Positions 20,470 through 29,424 of a DNA stretch of 64,000 nucleotides are shown one piece after another. The stretch is from Amyloporia xantha (taxonomy: Eukaryota > Basidiomycota > Agaricomycetes > Polyporales > Adustoporiaceae). The stretch's first letter is position 1, and each line of letters begins with the position of its first letter. The stretch is from NCBI GenBank assembly GCA_036971615.1, contig JAYKKR010000002.1:3410001-3474000 (forward strand), in the 5' to 3' direction. The position numbers and the translations under genes are program-made. The notes under the pieces are model-generated. The model was given only the letters and a program-made list of their open reading frames with translations. It did not search any database and was not told the DNA's origin.

Positions 20470-22760
20470 ATACGAGGAAACAGAAAATGCATTGAGACTG
20501 AATATCCTTGCCGATACATGATATGTGCGAATTGTCCAGACGAGACGACGACACCTGGTGCGATTACCCCTCTCTTCTTCCCCCGCGCAGTGCTCCTCTC
20601 CGCCGATTTGCCTGCTCTATCTATCGGGTCGGAAGGGGTATACAGAGAGTATAAACGTACGAGTGCGTCTCCGCGAGCGTTGCCCGCATCCTCGACTATT
20701 GAAAACCCGCCGCGGATGGCTTCCGTCGACCGTTCCGCGGTTTGCGTCGCCACCATTACCCGTTCCCCTGTCTCCGGGTCTGTAAGAGTGATTTGTTGTT
20801 CGCCGGAGGGGAAGTCCCGCGTCGCAAGCGGTCAGAGCAAAGAAGGGCCGTCCCAGGAGAACCTCGAACGGCGCGTCGTCCAGCACCTGCAGCTGGAGGT
20901 ACAGGTCAACGCTCCCGAACGTGAAACGTACGTTCTGTGCCTTCCCGACCGTTTTCACTTGGGCGCTGTTGGCCGTCTCCATCGTAATGGCTTCGGCCAG
21001 GCTTCAGGACGATCCCTGTCTTCTCCCAGATGTCCTTCCGCATGGCCACGATCTGCGCCCGCCGTCAAGCACACACTCGCATGTGAACTTCCCTTCGATA
21101 ACTGGTTCCACCGCTCGCAGCGCCAGGAGTCGTGCCCGATACTCGCCCCTCCTTCCGTAACCTGGAAGGTTTCCTTCAAGCGTCCTCCCAATGGTCCTCG
21201 TCGTCGACTTCTACCATACCGGCGGTGGCTACCCGCGATGTCGTCACGTCCCCTTTACTTCTTCCGCACCCCTGCCGAGATCGCCAGGACCTCCCCCACC
21301 GTCATCTCCACCTTCGTCCCGTAGAGCTTCTTCGTCGCTTCCGCCACCGAGTACCGTTGTTCGATCTCCGTCTGGTACTTGTATTGCCCCGTGGTTCCTC
21401 CCGCCCCTTTCCTTCGTCTTCCTTAGCCTTTTTCCTCGCTCGTCCGTGGTATATTGGCCGCAGGTATCCCCGGCGGTTTCCCTCCTGGGCCCCGCAATGC
21501 CGCCCCGTCCTTGCCCCTGTCTTCTTCACTTCTTCGAACCGCACTTCCTTCTTCTTCGCCGCGCCAACTCTGCTTGGAGAACCCGGACCCTTTCCGACGG
21601 ATCTTCCTCATCCGACGATCCTTCTTCCCTTGTCTCCACCATGTTCACGCCCTCGTATATCTGGAAAGGTTCGCGGCCAAGTGCGGAGGGGCCTGTCGCT
21701 CGTTCCCCGCGACTGCAATTGTACCAGTTGCCCCGGGTTCTGGGCGTGCCACGAGTCCACTCGATCCTTCATGTACTCTCCAGGCAGACCGCGCGGAACG
21801 AACATGCTGTTCGGGGAGCCGTACTTTCCCCGTCTCGTCCCGGTAGATCTTCCGGTCAAGGATATACTGGAGGATAATCCCGCAGTTCCGCATGAAGTGC
21901 TCCGGGTCCCCACAGAAGTTGCACAGGAAGTTGCCCGGCGCTCCTCCCGCTCCTTGCACGACCCTCCCCCGGTCCGCGGCGCCCTCCCGCCTCCTCCGCT
22001 GCGTCCTGCCAAGAACGCCTGCATCATCTGTATCGTCTGGTTGAAGAGCGCCAAGTCCACGCCCTCCGTCTTTACCACCGCGGTCGCTGCTGGAGGCGCT
22101 GTCGTCCCACTCGTCCCTGCTGTGTCTCTTCCGCCCCTCCCACGGCTCCTCCTCCTACTCCCGGGAGGCACTTCTGCGCCACCTTGTGCATTACGTCCAT
22201 CCCCACGGGTCGTCCGGGTCGTGGTCGGGTTCTGCGATCTCCGCCCTCCGGGTAATCGTCCGCAGTTCTTCCTCCCCAAACCCGCGCATGTACACTTCGT
22301 CCCTGTGCCGCGCCGCTATCTTGCTCTTCGATATCAGGAAGGCTGCAACCGGGGAATACTCTCGATAATATGCGGCCTCCTCCCCCCTCGTCCGCACCCC
22401 CTTGTCTCGCGCCGACTGTGCTATGTGATCGAGGTCTGCCGCGGTGTACCTCTTGTCTCCGTCCGCCCCCGGGTACAAGGCCTTCACCCTCGCTTAAACA
22501 CCAGATACACCCGCCCAGCGGCCCCATCCGCCGTCTTCCATAGTTCCTCTTGTTCCACCGTTAGGTACTTCAGCGCGTATCGTATCTTTTCTTCTTCCGT
22601 CGTAATCCCTGCTGCCGCGCACAGGTCCTCTAGGTCCTCGAAGTATCGCAGTAGATTGCGCGGTTCCCCGTCGAAGGTCGGCGCCGTCTTCGCCCTCGCA
22701 CGGGCATGGATGAAGTAGGCATGGCACGCGGGTACTGTAGCACTTGTCGATTGGGTAGGT
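20470..22760 (-). pseudogene. gag: Inner element gag and protease region, broken by frameshifts
   Basis: Minus-strand coding potential in overlapping frame fragments. From the 5' side there is a capsid-like stretch (APTFDGEPRNLLRYFEDLED pattern near 22,600-22,700, then YTAADLDHIAQSARDKGVRT near 22,400), a CCHC knuckle CNFCGDPEHFMRNC (about 21,880-21,930), low-complexity sequence, and a retropepsin-like region. In the last, LDGGAQIVAMRKDIWEKTG (about 21,000-21,070, read across a frameshift) is followed by VLLGRPFFALT (about 20,850). Here the active-site triplet is DGG rather than the usual DTG or DSG, a variant I associate with this retroelement group. At least five frame jumps are needed, all compatible with one-base indels. 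Function is presumably lost unless the indels are sequence errors. Confidence 0.75.
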
Positions 22761-23281
22761 GCGGGACGGGGCGAGCTCTCGCTCGTGATGGAGGGAGTGG
22801 TATGCTCGTGGGATCTACGTATGTCGACAGGATGGTAGGCTCAACGACCTCGCGTTTGGACTTGTACTGAGGGTGGTGCCGAAATCGTTCGTCGGCGTGG
22901 GACGTTCGGGAGGAACTGGAGATGAGCGGGTTGACGGGGTCACGGAAGATTCGGTGATTGATGAGATCGTGGATGTTTCTTCGGTACTCCTTCCTTCCGC
23001 CGGTGGCTCGTGGTTTACTGGGGAATGGAGCGGAGGCGAAGGATGTTCGAGGGATACGGAGCGCGTGTTGCTTTGTGACCGGAAGGGAGGGATTCTGACG
23101 TCGAAAGGGTTATCCGAGTCTGAGTCGTCGAACGCGGCCGGTCGGAGGGGAAAGTGAGGAAGGTCGAGATCTAGTCGGGGAGATAGGACTGTTCTGGGCT
23201 AAGAGAAGTTCTTGCTGTAGGGTACGGTCCGGCACGGCGATGGTGCTGTGAACGAAGTCTTCGAACTATAAGATTCCCCCT

Positions 23282-23295
23282 CGCGGTGGGCTCCA
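23282..23295 (-). promoter_or_regulatory. Candidate primer-binding site of the inner element
   Basis: On the minus strand, two bases after the 5' LTR end, the sequence begins TGGAGCCCACCGCG. A primer site complementary to a tRNA 3' end starts TGG, so position and start fit. Which tRNA would pair was not determined. Confidence 0.45.
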
Positions 23296-23297
23296 CT

Positions 23298-24806
23298 TGT
23301 AAGGCTTGGTGCTCCTCCCGCTGTGCGATAAGCACACCTGGAAGGAACAGATCAATGAGTCGAAGGGGAAGGGGAGTGAAGACGTTCGCAGCGTCTGGCA
23401 CGGAGGATGAGCAAGAGAGAAAAGAATTGATTGAGCTAGAGACTCGTAGGTATATGGGGGATGCTCTATGTGTGCTATCCCAGTCAAGTCGCAGTCGCAG
23501 TCCTAAGTAACGCAGTAGATATCCGAATCGCAGTAAAATGGGTCAAGCCGCTTGCTCGCCCTCTCGTAGAAGTAAACGCAGTGTAGCTCCCGCTGAGCAA
23601 TAAAACCCGGTCGCGTGAAAATCAAAGTCCCAGTCGCAGCTCGTACCAGATGGTAGATGCCCCTTCCGCCTCGTCCCCCTTCCTCATATATACCTTGTCC
23701 CGCGTGCGCTGCCACGTCACTCTCCCTCCCGCTTCCTCCCGCTACCTCCCGCTACCTCCCCTCCGACTCTTCCCCTGACTTACTTATCCTCCTTCCGCGC
23801 GCCCTTCCCTCCCTTCGCCTCATTCGCCATGTCTGAGCCTGCCGAACCCACCGACCCCATCGGTTCCCTCCATGTCCGCCGCTACCTCCTCCTCGTAGAC
23901 GTGCTTCGCGCTGAGTGCGTTGTTGAGCCTTCATTCCGCCCTTCCGATCCGGCTGCTTGGCTTGCCTGGGCGCACGGAGTGCGCTGGCTGCTGGTTTGTC
24001 CACCTTCTCATTTACTTCTCTTTCCTTCCCCCTCACGTCCCGTCCCGCAGCGCCTTGCCTATGAAGCTCGAGCCCAAGCCATAGCCGCGGGGAACCTCAC
24101 GCTCCTCCGCTCACTGCCTTCGTCACCCTCCGCGAGCTCGGTCCACTACATCGACTCGATCTTCCGCTCCTCCCTGAGCCATCGCGGTGCAGTCCCTTAT
24201 CCTGGGATCGCCTGGAGCCCCGACGAGGTCCGCTCTAATGCGCAGCGGGACGAAGCTGGCACTCCGCCTCCCCTCCCGTTGTACACGGAAGAAGCCTTCT
24301 GGACCCCTCCCCGCGTCACCGAGGAACGTACCGATGAGGCTTTGGAACGGCTCGAACTTATCGCCCGCCAGTTCTCGGACACTCTGGACCGTATGCGTCC
24401 TATCCGCGGGCTTTCGAAGACTTAGAGCACTCGATCCGTGTCGCCGCTCATGCTCTGGGAGGAAGGGGAGGACGTCGGGAGGGAGGTCCCTCGCGGGCCC
24501 GTACCCCTGCGGAGGAGGATTTCCGTTACCACCGGGAGACTATTTATCGTCCCCCGCGCCACCGCTCGTTCTCTGACGTCGGCGGGGAAGGGCCCGACGC
24601 TCCCATCGACTTGTCGACCGTAGATTAGCGTTCAGTCCTGTAGTCGTTCCATTCGAATGCCATGCTCCGTCTTGTAGCCGTTCCGTTCGAATGCGATGCT
24701 TGCTTCCGCCAAGCTCCCTTGTCCCGCGTGATCACCTCCCCTTCGTTCCGCTGTCTCGTCCTGCCCTACCGTCCGTTCATAGGGTAGCGCGTACCCATTC
24801 CTTACA
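23298..24806 (-). repeat. 5' LTR of the inner element (right copy)
   Basis: 1,509 bp, begins TGTAAGG and ends CTTACA, followed by target duplication GCGC at 24807..24810. It has the same organisation as the left copy, including TATATA and the antisense ORF. Confidence 0.93.
23829..24425 (+). CDS. LTR-internal antisense ORF, right copy (unknown protein)
   Basis: Second copy of the ORF at 15805..16605, open for 198 codons from MSEPAEPTDPIG. Its frame breaks where one C of a run is missing, near 24,400. Coding-like sequence continues in another frame to a TAG at 24626-24628, equivalent to the left-copy stop. In this copy residues 37-70 read as a plausible stretch (DPAAWLAWAHGVRWLL) that is frameshifted in the left copy, while the left copy is better around TLRELVHYIDSIF. 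The two copies thus have breaks in different places, and a consensus would give a protein of about 265 aa. Function unknown. Confidence 0.5.
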   Translation: MSEPAEPTDPIGSLHVRRYLLLVDVLRAECVVEPSFRPSDPAAWLAWAHGVRWLLVCPPSHLLLFPSPSRPVPQRLAYEARAQAIAAGNLTLLRSLPSSPSASSVHYIDSIFRSSLSHRGAVPYPGIAWSPDEVRSNAQRDEAGTPPPLPLYTEEAFWTPPRVTEERTDEALERLELIARQFSDTLDRMRPIRGLSKT

Positions 24807-24810
24807 GCGC

Positions 24811-25235
24811 CGGGTCGCTGTATCGAGTTCCCTTCGACTGCGGTCGAATGCCTCCTGTATCCGGGTGCGTAGCGTCTCGCTGCGTGCGCTACGCTCGGAC
24901 ACCCTTGAGGGTACCCTTGCTTCCTCCAACGCCGCTCCAGCCATAGGGCTGGAGAGGGGGGAAAGGGGGGATGAACGAGCCTCCCCATTTGGGTCCTCGT
25001 GTCCTCTTATCTCCTGGTTCGTAGCAGGCGCTACATATGACAGTGCATCATCCCCATCACCCACTTGTGTGACCGATGGGGGTCGATTTACCGGATTCAG
25101 AGAATCCTGTGCTTCTGTGGGTCCACCCGAAGGGTGGGCCCCTTGTTCGGGGTCAGTTTGCCCATGCGTCATCGGGTCGGACGGTCCTTGTTCTCTGTCC
25201 GATCCTGCGTCGCTCACACGAGCTCTCCACGACAT
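24811..25235 (-). pseudogene. gag: Outer element gag, N-terminal part
   Basis: Minus-strand frame from ATG 25235 (MSWRARVSD) to the inner-element border. The peptide is Pro/Ser/Arg-rich and then strongly helical (SRVSERSARSETLRTRIQEA). It continues in phase into ANHELVVMRARIAAIEHEA at 15270 once the inner element and one GCGC are removed. An alternative start at 25344 lies in a different frame and would need a frameshift. The untranslated leader between the LTR and this ATG is about 230 bp. Confidence 0.7.
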
Positions 25236-25464
25236 TATTCGTGCAGAGGGTGAGGGCACACCGACTGGACCAGTCGATTCGCCCGTCGCTTCGCGTGCTT
25301 CTCGAGCTGTAATGCTCCGAGTTTTGCGTTTGGCGGCTGGCCATCCTTATGGGGATGTCCGGATTTTGTATGCGATGTGAAAAAGAAGCAGGCTTCTTTT
25401 TCCGTGTCCGATCCGCACTCGCCTATATAGACGATTCGGAGATTCCGATTGGAACGTAAAAAAG

Positions 25465-25741
25465 TGTAATACCTCGCTCTTACTTCGGACGTCGTACGTT
25501 GCACCAACTTCTATTCAGAAGAGTGCGAAGTACAAGTGTAAGTAAGAAAGGTTACTTTTTCCCTACGTGCGTGTCCTTAAGAGGGCACGCGCGCGCGAGA
25601 CACGTGCATACGGTATTGTACTGTACAGTTGTCCGTCATCGCGATCTCGAGGATCGTATTAGGTAAGTAATGGTAATAGATGGTCACGGATATGTACAGT
25701 ATAGATAAGATATGGTAAGGCACCCGTATGGGTACCTTACA
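25465..25741 (-). repeat. 5' LTR of the outer element (right copy)
   Basis: 277 bp, 275 positions identical to 3773..4049, followed by target duplication GTCGC at 25742..25746. In element orientation it begins TGTAAGG and ends TATTACA. Confidence 0.95.
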
Positions 25742-25746
25742 GTCGC

Positions 25747-26244
25747 TCATTGTTCGACGACATGCCGCAACCCAGGTGCGCATCTCGTCCACCCACATCC
25801 AATTTGACCCACCAGGGCATTCATAAACCATTCCACGCTGGGAATAAAGAGGGCATCTGGACCAGGCACGCTGTTTGACCGAACGACGATCGCGGACGAA
25901 GTTTACGTGCCTATGTTTTGTCGCAGTGCGAAGTTGTAGGAGTAGCACGTGAGTGAGAAGTAAAGGGAAGATAGAGTTGTAATAGATAATGCTGGCAGGG
26001 TAAGGTCTCTATGAAGCTGTCAATTCTGGAAATGCCGTCAATCACGGCTTCATCACTGAATGATCTCTAGGGACTTACCTCTCCCTTCTGAGGACAGACT
26101 CACCGGCATTATAAACTACGATGGTGATTCCTAAGATGTTTAAACTACTTTACCGTGCACGCGAAATCATGCTGCTTTGTCGAGAGTTTCTCGAGGGGGT
26201 AGCTAATATCACGCTTCGTGCCAGCCAGTACTCGGACCCTGAGT
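25747..26244. other. Non-coding interval right of the retrotransposon
   Basis: I see no supportable gene. A minus-strand frame (start 25948) is open for about 70 codons up to the insertion point, then runs into the LTR. Joined to the left flank it would continue about 17 codons to a stop near 3715. The length is not beyond chance and the peptide is not recognised. Confidence 0.5.
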
Positions 26245-26494
26245 CTAGATTTCTTCGGCTGTCCTGCGAATCTTCTCGTTACCGGCCATGGAAGATGAGG
26301 TTGAATCATCCATTGGATCACCATACAATTCTTGCGTGACGGCTTTACAACTGCCATCCGAGGCATCGGTTACTAGAGAGCCTGACGGTGGCCTGAGGAA
26401 GTAAAGGCATATAAGATTGGATGACTTGACATATAAGCGGGACAGACAGTTTTGCCTACAGGGCGGCAGCAGCGAACACAGTAAGCGCAATTAT
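26245..26494 (-). CDS. Small unrecognised gene, 3' exons only resolved
   Basis: The last exon, 26392..26245, reads PPSGSLVTDASDGSCKAVTQ and ends RRTAEEI with TAG at 26247..26245. It starts after a good acceptor (ACTTCCTCAG). A 67-nt intron (26459..26393, GT-AG) joins it in phase to a 35-nt exon 26494..26460 encoding the hydrophobic IIALTVFAAAAL. A further upstream exon at about 26640..26550 (LLICFPLCITVG) is possible. The pattern is one hydrophobic segment followed by a Ser/Asp-rich hydrophilic tail. The 5' end is not resolved and no family is recognised. It may be a short single-pass membrane protein or a degenerate remnant. Confidence 0.3.
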
Positions 26495-26892
26495 CTGGAT
26501 CGGAGGGTATGTCTGCACTTTAGTCATTTTGGCATGCAAACCGTGGTTGTCACTTTGAGCGTAGTTCCCAAGAGTACAGAACGCCATTCAGTTGGGCAGT
26601 ACAGTTGTGTGCCCACAGTGATGCATAGTGGGAAGCATATCAGCAACTGGGTGGATAACACTTGACGTTGTTACTATGACGAGCATTGGGCCCATCCGAG
26701 TAAGTTTGTCGTTTTACAGCATATTGCGATAAGATGCACGACATCTCTGATCATTTACCAAGATCTGACAAGACGTCAAACGCCGAACAACGCTGAATTA
26801 GACAATGTGATCAGAAACGCTCCCTATCCCATTATATCAAACAACAATACAGACAAGACTGAGTACATTTAACCTTGGGTTTGATTTAAAAG
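26495..26892. other. Interval between the small gene and CMR1
   Basis: Apart from a possible upstream exon of the small minus-strand gene near 26,550-26,640, I see no coding sequence. It contains the 3' flank of CMR1. Confidence 0.5.
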
Positions 26893-29144
26893 CTATTCGT
26901 CCGACGGTGCCCACAAGACGCATCTTCCACTAGCATTGCCACTTGCGGCGCGTTCTAGAATGCTCGGATGTGAACACGTCACTGCTTGAACAGCAGTGAT
27001 GCTAGTAAAGGGTGAGGTCGAATTTATAGGTGAGCGCAAACCAAACACAGCTATGGAACGTACCGTTGACGATCAGACAATCGGGCCAAGAGATCACCCT
27101 GCCGTGAATACGTCAGAATTAAGTCATTCGTTCAAACGATGATTGAGCCCACCTTCCCTGAATAAATATCGAGCGAGTGTTCCATATTACCAATCTGACA
27201 ATTTTTAAGTATGTACGCCATATCCAGACATCCCGATAACTGACTGTAAAATGCGGATAATAATCCGGATTTGGGGACCATTGTGCCTTGAGAACGGTCA
27301 GCCACCTGCCCTGTTCCCAGTAGTAGCTTATTAACCGGACATTTATCTCTTAGGAAGACAACTCACTGTCTGGCAGTTATGTCTAATTTGTTTGATTGGA
27401 CGGGAAGACGGAAATGTGGCGTCACGCTGCATCAATGATCCTTTAATGTCCCACACTGCAGCAAAAAAGCCGTTGATATGAGGAAAAATAAATGATATGA
27501 CAATTGTCGCCTAGACTTACGTCTGAGTGTATCATCATAGCTAGTGCTGACAATTGATCTTCCCCTGGCATCCCAATAGGCAGAGCTGACAGATTTGTTA
27601 TGATGCCATTCAGCGCGAAGGCAGCCCCTGCCCTTGGGAGACGAGAGGAATTCATCGACTACGTCTTTGGCGAATTCATTTGCATTTGCTGTCGCGACAT
27701 CTAAGGTCTGTGTGGGAACATTCCGAAGCCGCCTGATGTCCCAAATCCTGCAAAAATGGTATGTCGAGCCGGTCAACATACGTGAATAGCCATGCACTCA
27801 CTTGAGCGCCCGGCTGTTGGATGCTGTTACCAAGAAGTGCGAGTTCGTAGGATTAACACTAACACTTCCTATCTTTTCTTCCGATAATTGGTACCATCTC
27901 CCATGGGACTTGTCTTCACGTAAGTCTAGATGCGTTAGACCTCCCGATGCATCCGAAATCCACATTTCGTTCCCGGTAGAAGGCATATCGATACAAGAAA
28001 TAAGGGTGTCCTCGGTGGAAAATATCTCTGTGGACACTCCCGAGGTGAAGGATAGATGTCGTACTGTGCAATCATAGGAACTTGTAAAAAGCTGCACAGG
28101 TGTGATTAGCACAATTCATACTACATGGTCAGTGTATGTATACATACACTATGGGAGTTGAGAGGATCGAACTTTATCGAAGAGATAGAGGATCTCGACG
28201 TGGCAGGCCAATGAACTTGTAGTCGCCAATATCGTCCGCTTTCGCCATCGAGCGGAGTAGCAGTGTCTCTATCTTCGTCAGCGACTTCTTCTGTAGGTGC
28301 TCGTGCATCCCATATCCCTAATTGCCCATGTTTGTCTGTTATCGTTGTCAGCGAGCCACACATAGGCGTGAACAAAAGTGAGGCTGACTCACCACCAAAG
28401 AAGATGAGGTCTTTGGTCGGCTCTGGATGATATGCTGCGCTGTAGACCCGATCCTGGGTCACCTTCGCTCGGGCAACAACTTTGAGGCTAGCAAGACTTT
28501 CTCTCAATGCAGTAATAACACCTTCGTCCTTCTTGTCATCATCTACACTAAACGCGTCCTGGTCCGCTCTACGTCTTGGATGTGGCTCGTGCAGTAACGT
28601 CTGGAAGGCTGCTCTCAACGCAGGGACTTCGTTCGCTTCAAGAGTATCGGCCATGACCGAGAGGTCAAGTTCTCCGTGCCTAGGTCTTTTTGCCTGTCTG
28701 GCTCGTTCTTCCGCCTCCAAAAGTTCCTCTGCCTCCTTGGCACGTCTTTCCTCTTCTTCTTTCTGGTACAATACAATATACTCTCAATGAGAAAATCTCA
28801 CGACATAGTCGCGGTTTTACTCACCTCTCTTTTTCTCTTCTTCGACGGACTCTCATTATTATCGACAACCGTTCGCCGCAGCCGTGCTGACTGCCGCACA
28901 GGGGCTGCAGTCTCCTTATCTCTCTTCACTTTCTTACTTGGCTGGACAGGCTTCGCATTAGTCCTTGTCTGTTCCGTCTTCTTTACAGGAGGCAAGTCGA
29001 CAGAGAGCTCGAGCTTCGCTAGAATCTCGCGATTACGAGCAATGTTGGCCTCCCGCTCTAGCTCACTGGATGGTCCGCCAGTTCAGTTCCATCATGTACG
29101 CGTAAAAGAGTGGGCATTACTCACTATTCTGAGAAGTCCGCCAT
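26893..29144 (-). CDS. CMR1: DNA damage-binding protein CMR1 (WDR76-like WD40 protein)
   Basis: Eleven exons on the minus strand: 29144..29125, 29065..28825, 28762..28393, 28335..28148, 28091..27802, 27747..27521, 27455..27367, 27310..27245, 27194..27153, 27098..27064 and 27001..26893, all in phase, 558 aa. The N-terminus MADFSEYELEREANIARNRE, completed by a 20-nt first exon, is the family signature. A basic, coiled-coil region follows (residues 60-150). The WD40 propeller then includes DKHGQLGIWD, LFTSSYDCTVRHLSF, KIWDIRRLRN, TSYDDTLRLWD and the terminal CVLWAPSD. CMR1 binds chromatin, with preference for damaged DNA, and joins intranuclear quality-control sites under replication stress. The small last exons (35-109 nt) are supported by conserved RHNCQTGRW, IGNMEHSLDIYS and CSHPSILERAASGN. 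It lies 280 bp downstream of TRS130 on the same strand. Confidence 0.93.
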
Positions 29145-29424
29145 CCTTGTAACCTAATACTACCCCAGTAATACTGTGTAACTGAACGGCGTGTGGGTCG
29201 CGACGATTGGAGATCGAGTGCCACGTCCTGTCACATCACGTTCATGTGTGACGGTTGGCGTTCAATAAGCGCCTGAGTGTCAGACACGGAAGCAAAGTAC
29301 TTAGATGCATACCGACTGGGAGACTAGCCTGTCCCAATTACTTCTGTACTGAATACCAACTACTAGGGTTGGGATCACGAAAAATGCGACTAAGCGACCA
29401 GAGCCACATAATCATAAATATGTC

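Larger units (their letters stand above)
15275..24806 (-). mobile_element. Inner Ty3/gypsy LTR retrotransposon inserted in gag of the outer element
   Basis: The element has long direct repeats 15275..16784 and 23298..24806 (about 1.51 kb each) that begin TGTAAGG and end TACA. It is flanked by a 4-bp duplication GCGC at 15271..15274 and 24807..24810. Removing it with one GCGC restores the outer gag frame exactly. It is also oriented on the minus strand. The internal 6.5 kb encodes a broken gag-protease and a broken RT-RNase H-integrase of the basidiomycete Ty3 group with an FIDDVP reverse-transcriptase motif. A purine-rich tract abuts the 3' LTR and a TGG-starting primer site lies two bases inside the 5' LTR. 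Confidence 0.93.
3773..25741 (-). mobile_element. Outer Ty3/gypsy chromovirus-type LTR retrotransposon with two nested insertions
   Basis: The element is bounded by 277-bp direct repeats (3773..4049 and 25465..25741) that begin TGTAA and end TTACA. It is flanked by a perfect 5-bp target duplication GTCGC at 3768..3772 and 25742..25746. It is transcribed on the minus strand, so the 5' LTR is on the right. Gene order in element orientation is gag-protease, RT-RNase H-integrase-chromodomain, then an extra ORF, then a polypurine tract and the 3' LTR. Two later insertions interrupt it: a second LTR element (15275..24806) in gag and a fold-back element (6006..8203) in the extra ORF. Without these and one 4-bp target duplication it measures about 10.2 kb. 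The two LTRs differ at only two positions. I saw no tRNA-complementary primer site starting with TGG just inside the 5' LTR, so priming is unresolved. Confidence 0.93.

Noticed and set aside
21132..22718. Plus-strand 528-codon frame within the inner element
   Set aside because: It is antisense to the broken gag-protease region, whose CCHC knuckle and retropepsin motifs are on the minus strand; the plus peptide is Ser/Pro/Arg-rich without any domain.
25577..25948. Minus-strand frame ending at the retrotransposon border as an interrupted host gene
   Set aside because: Open length of about 70 codons is within chance, no family similarity is seen, and no splice-consistent exons extend it.
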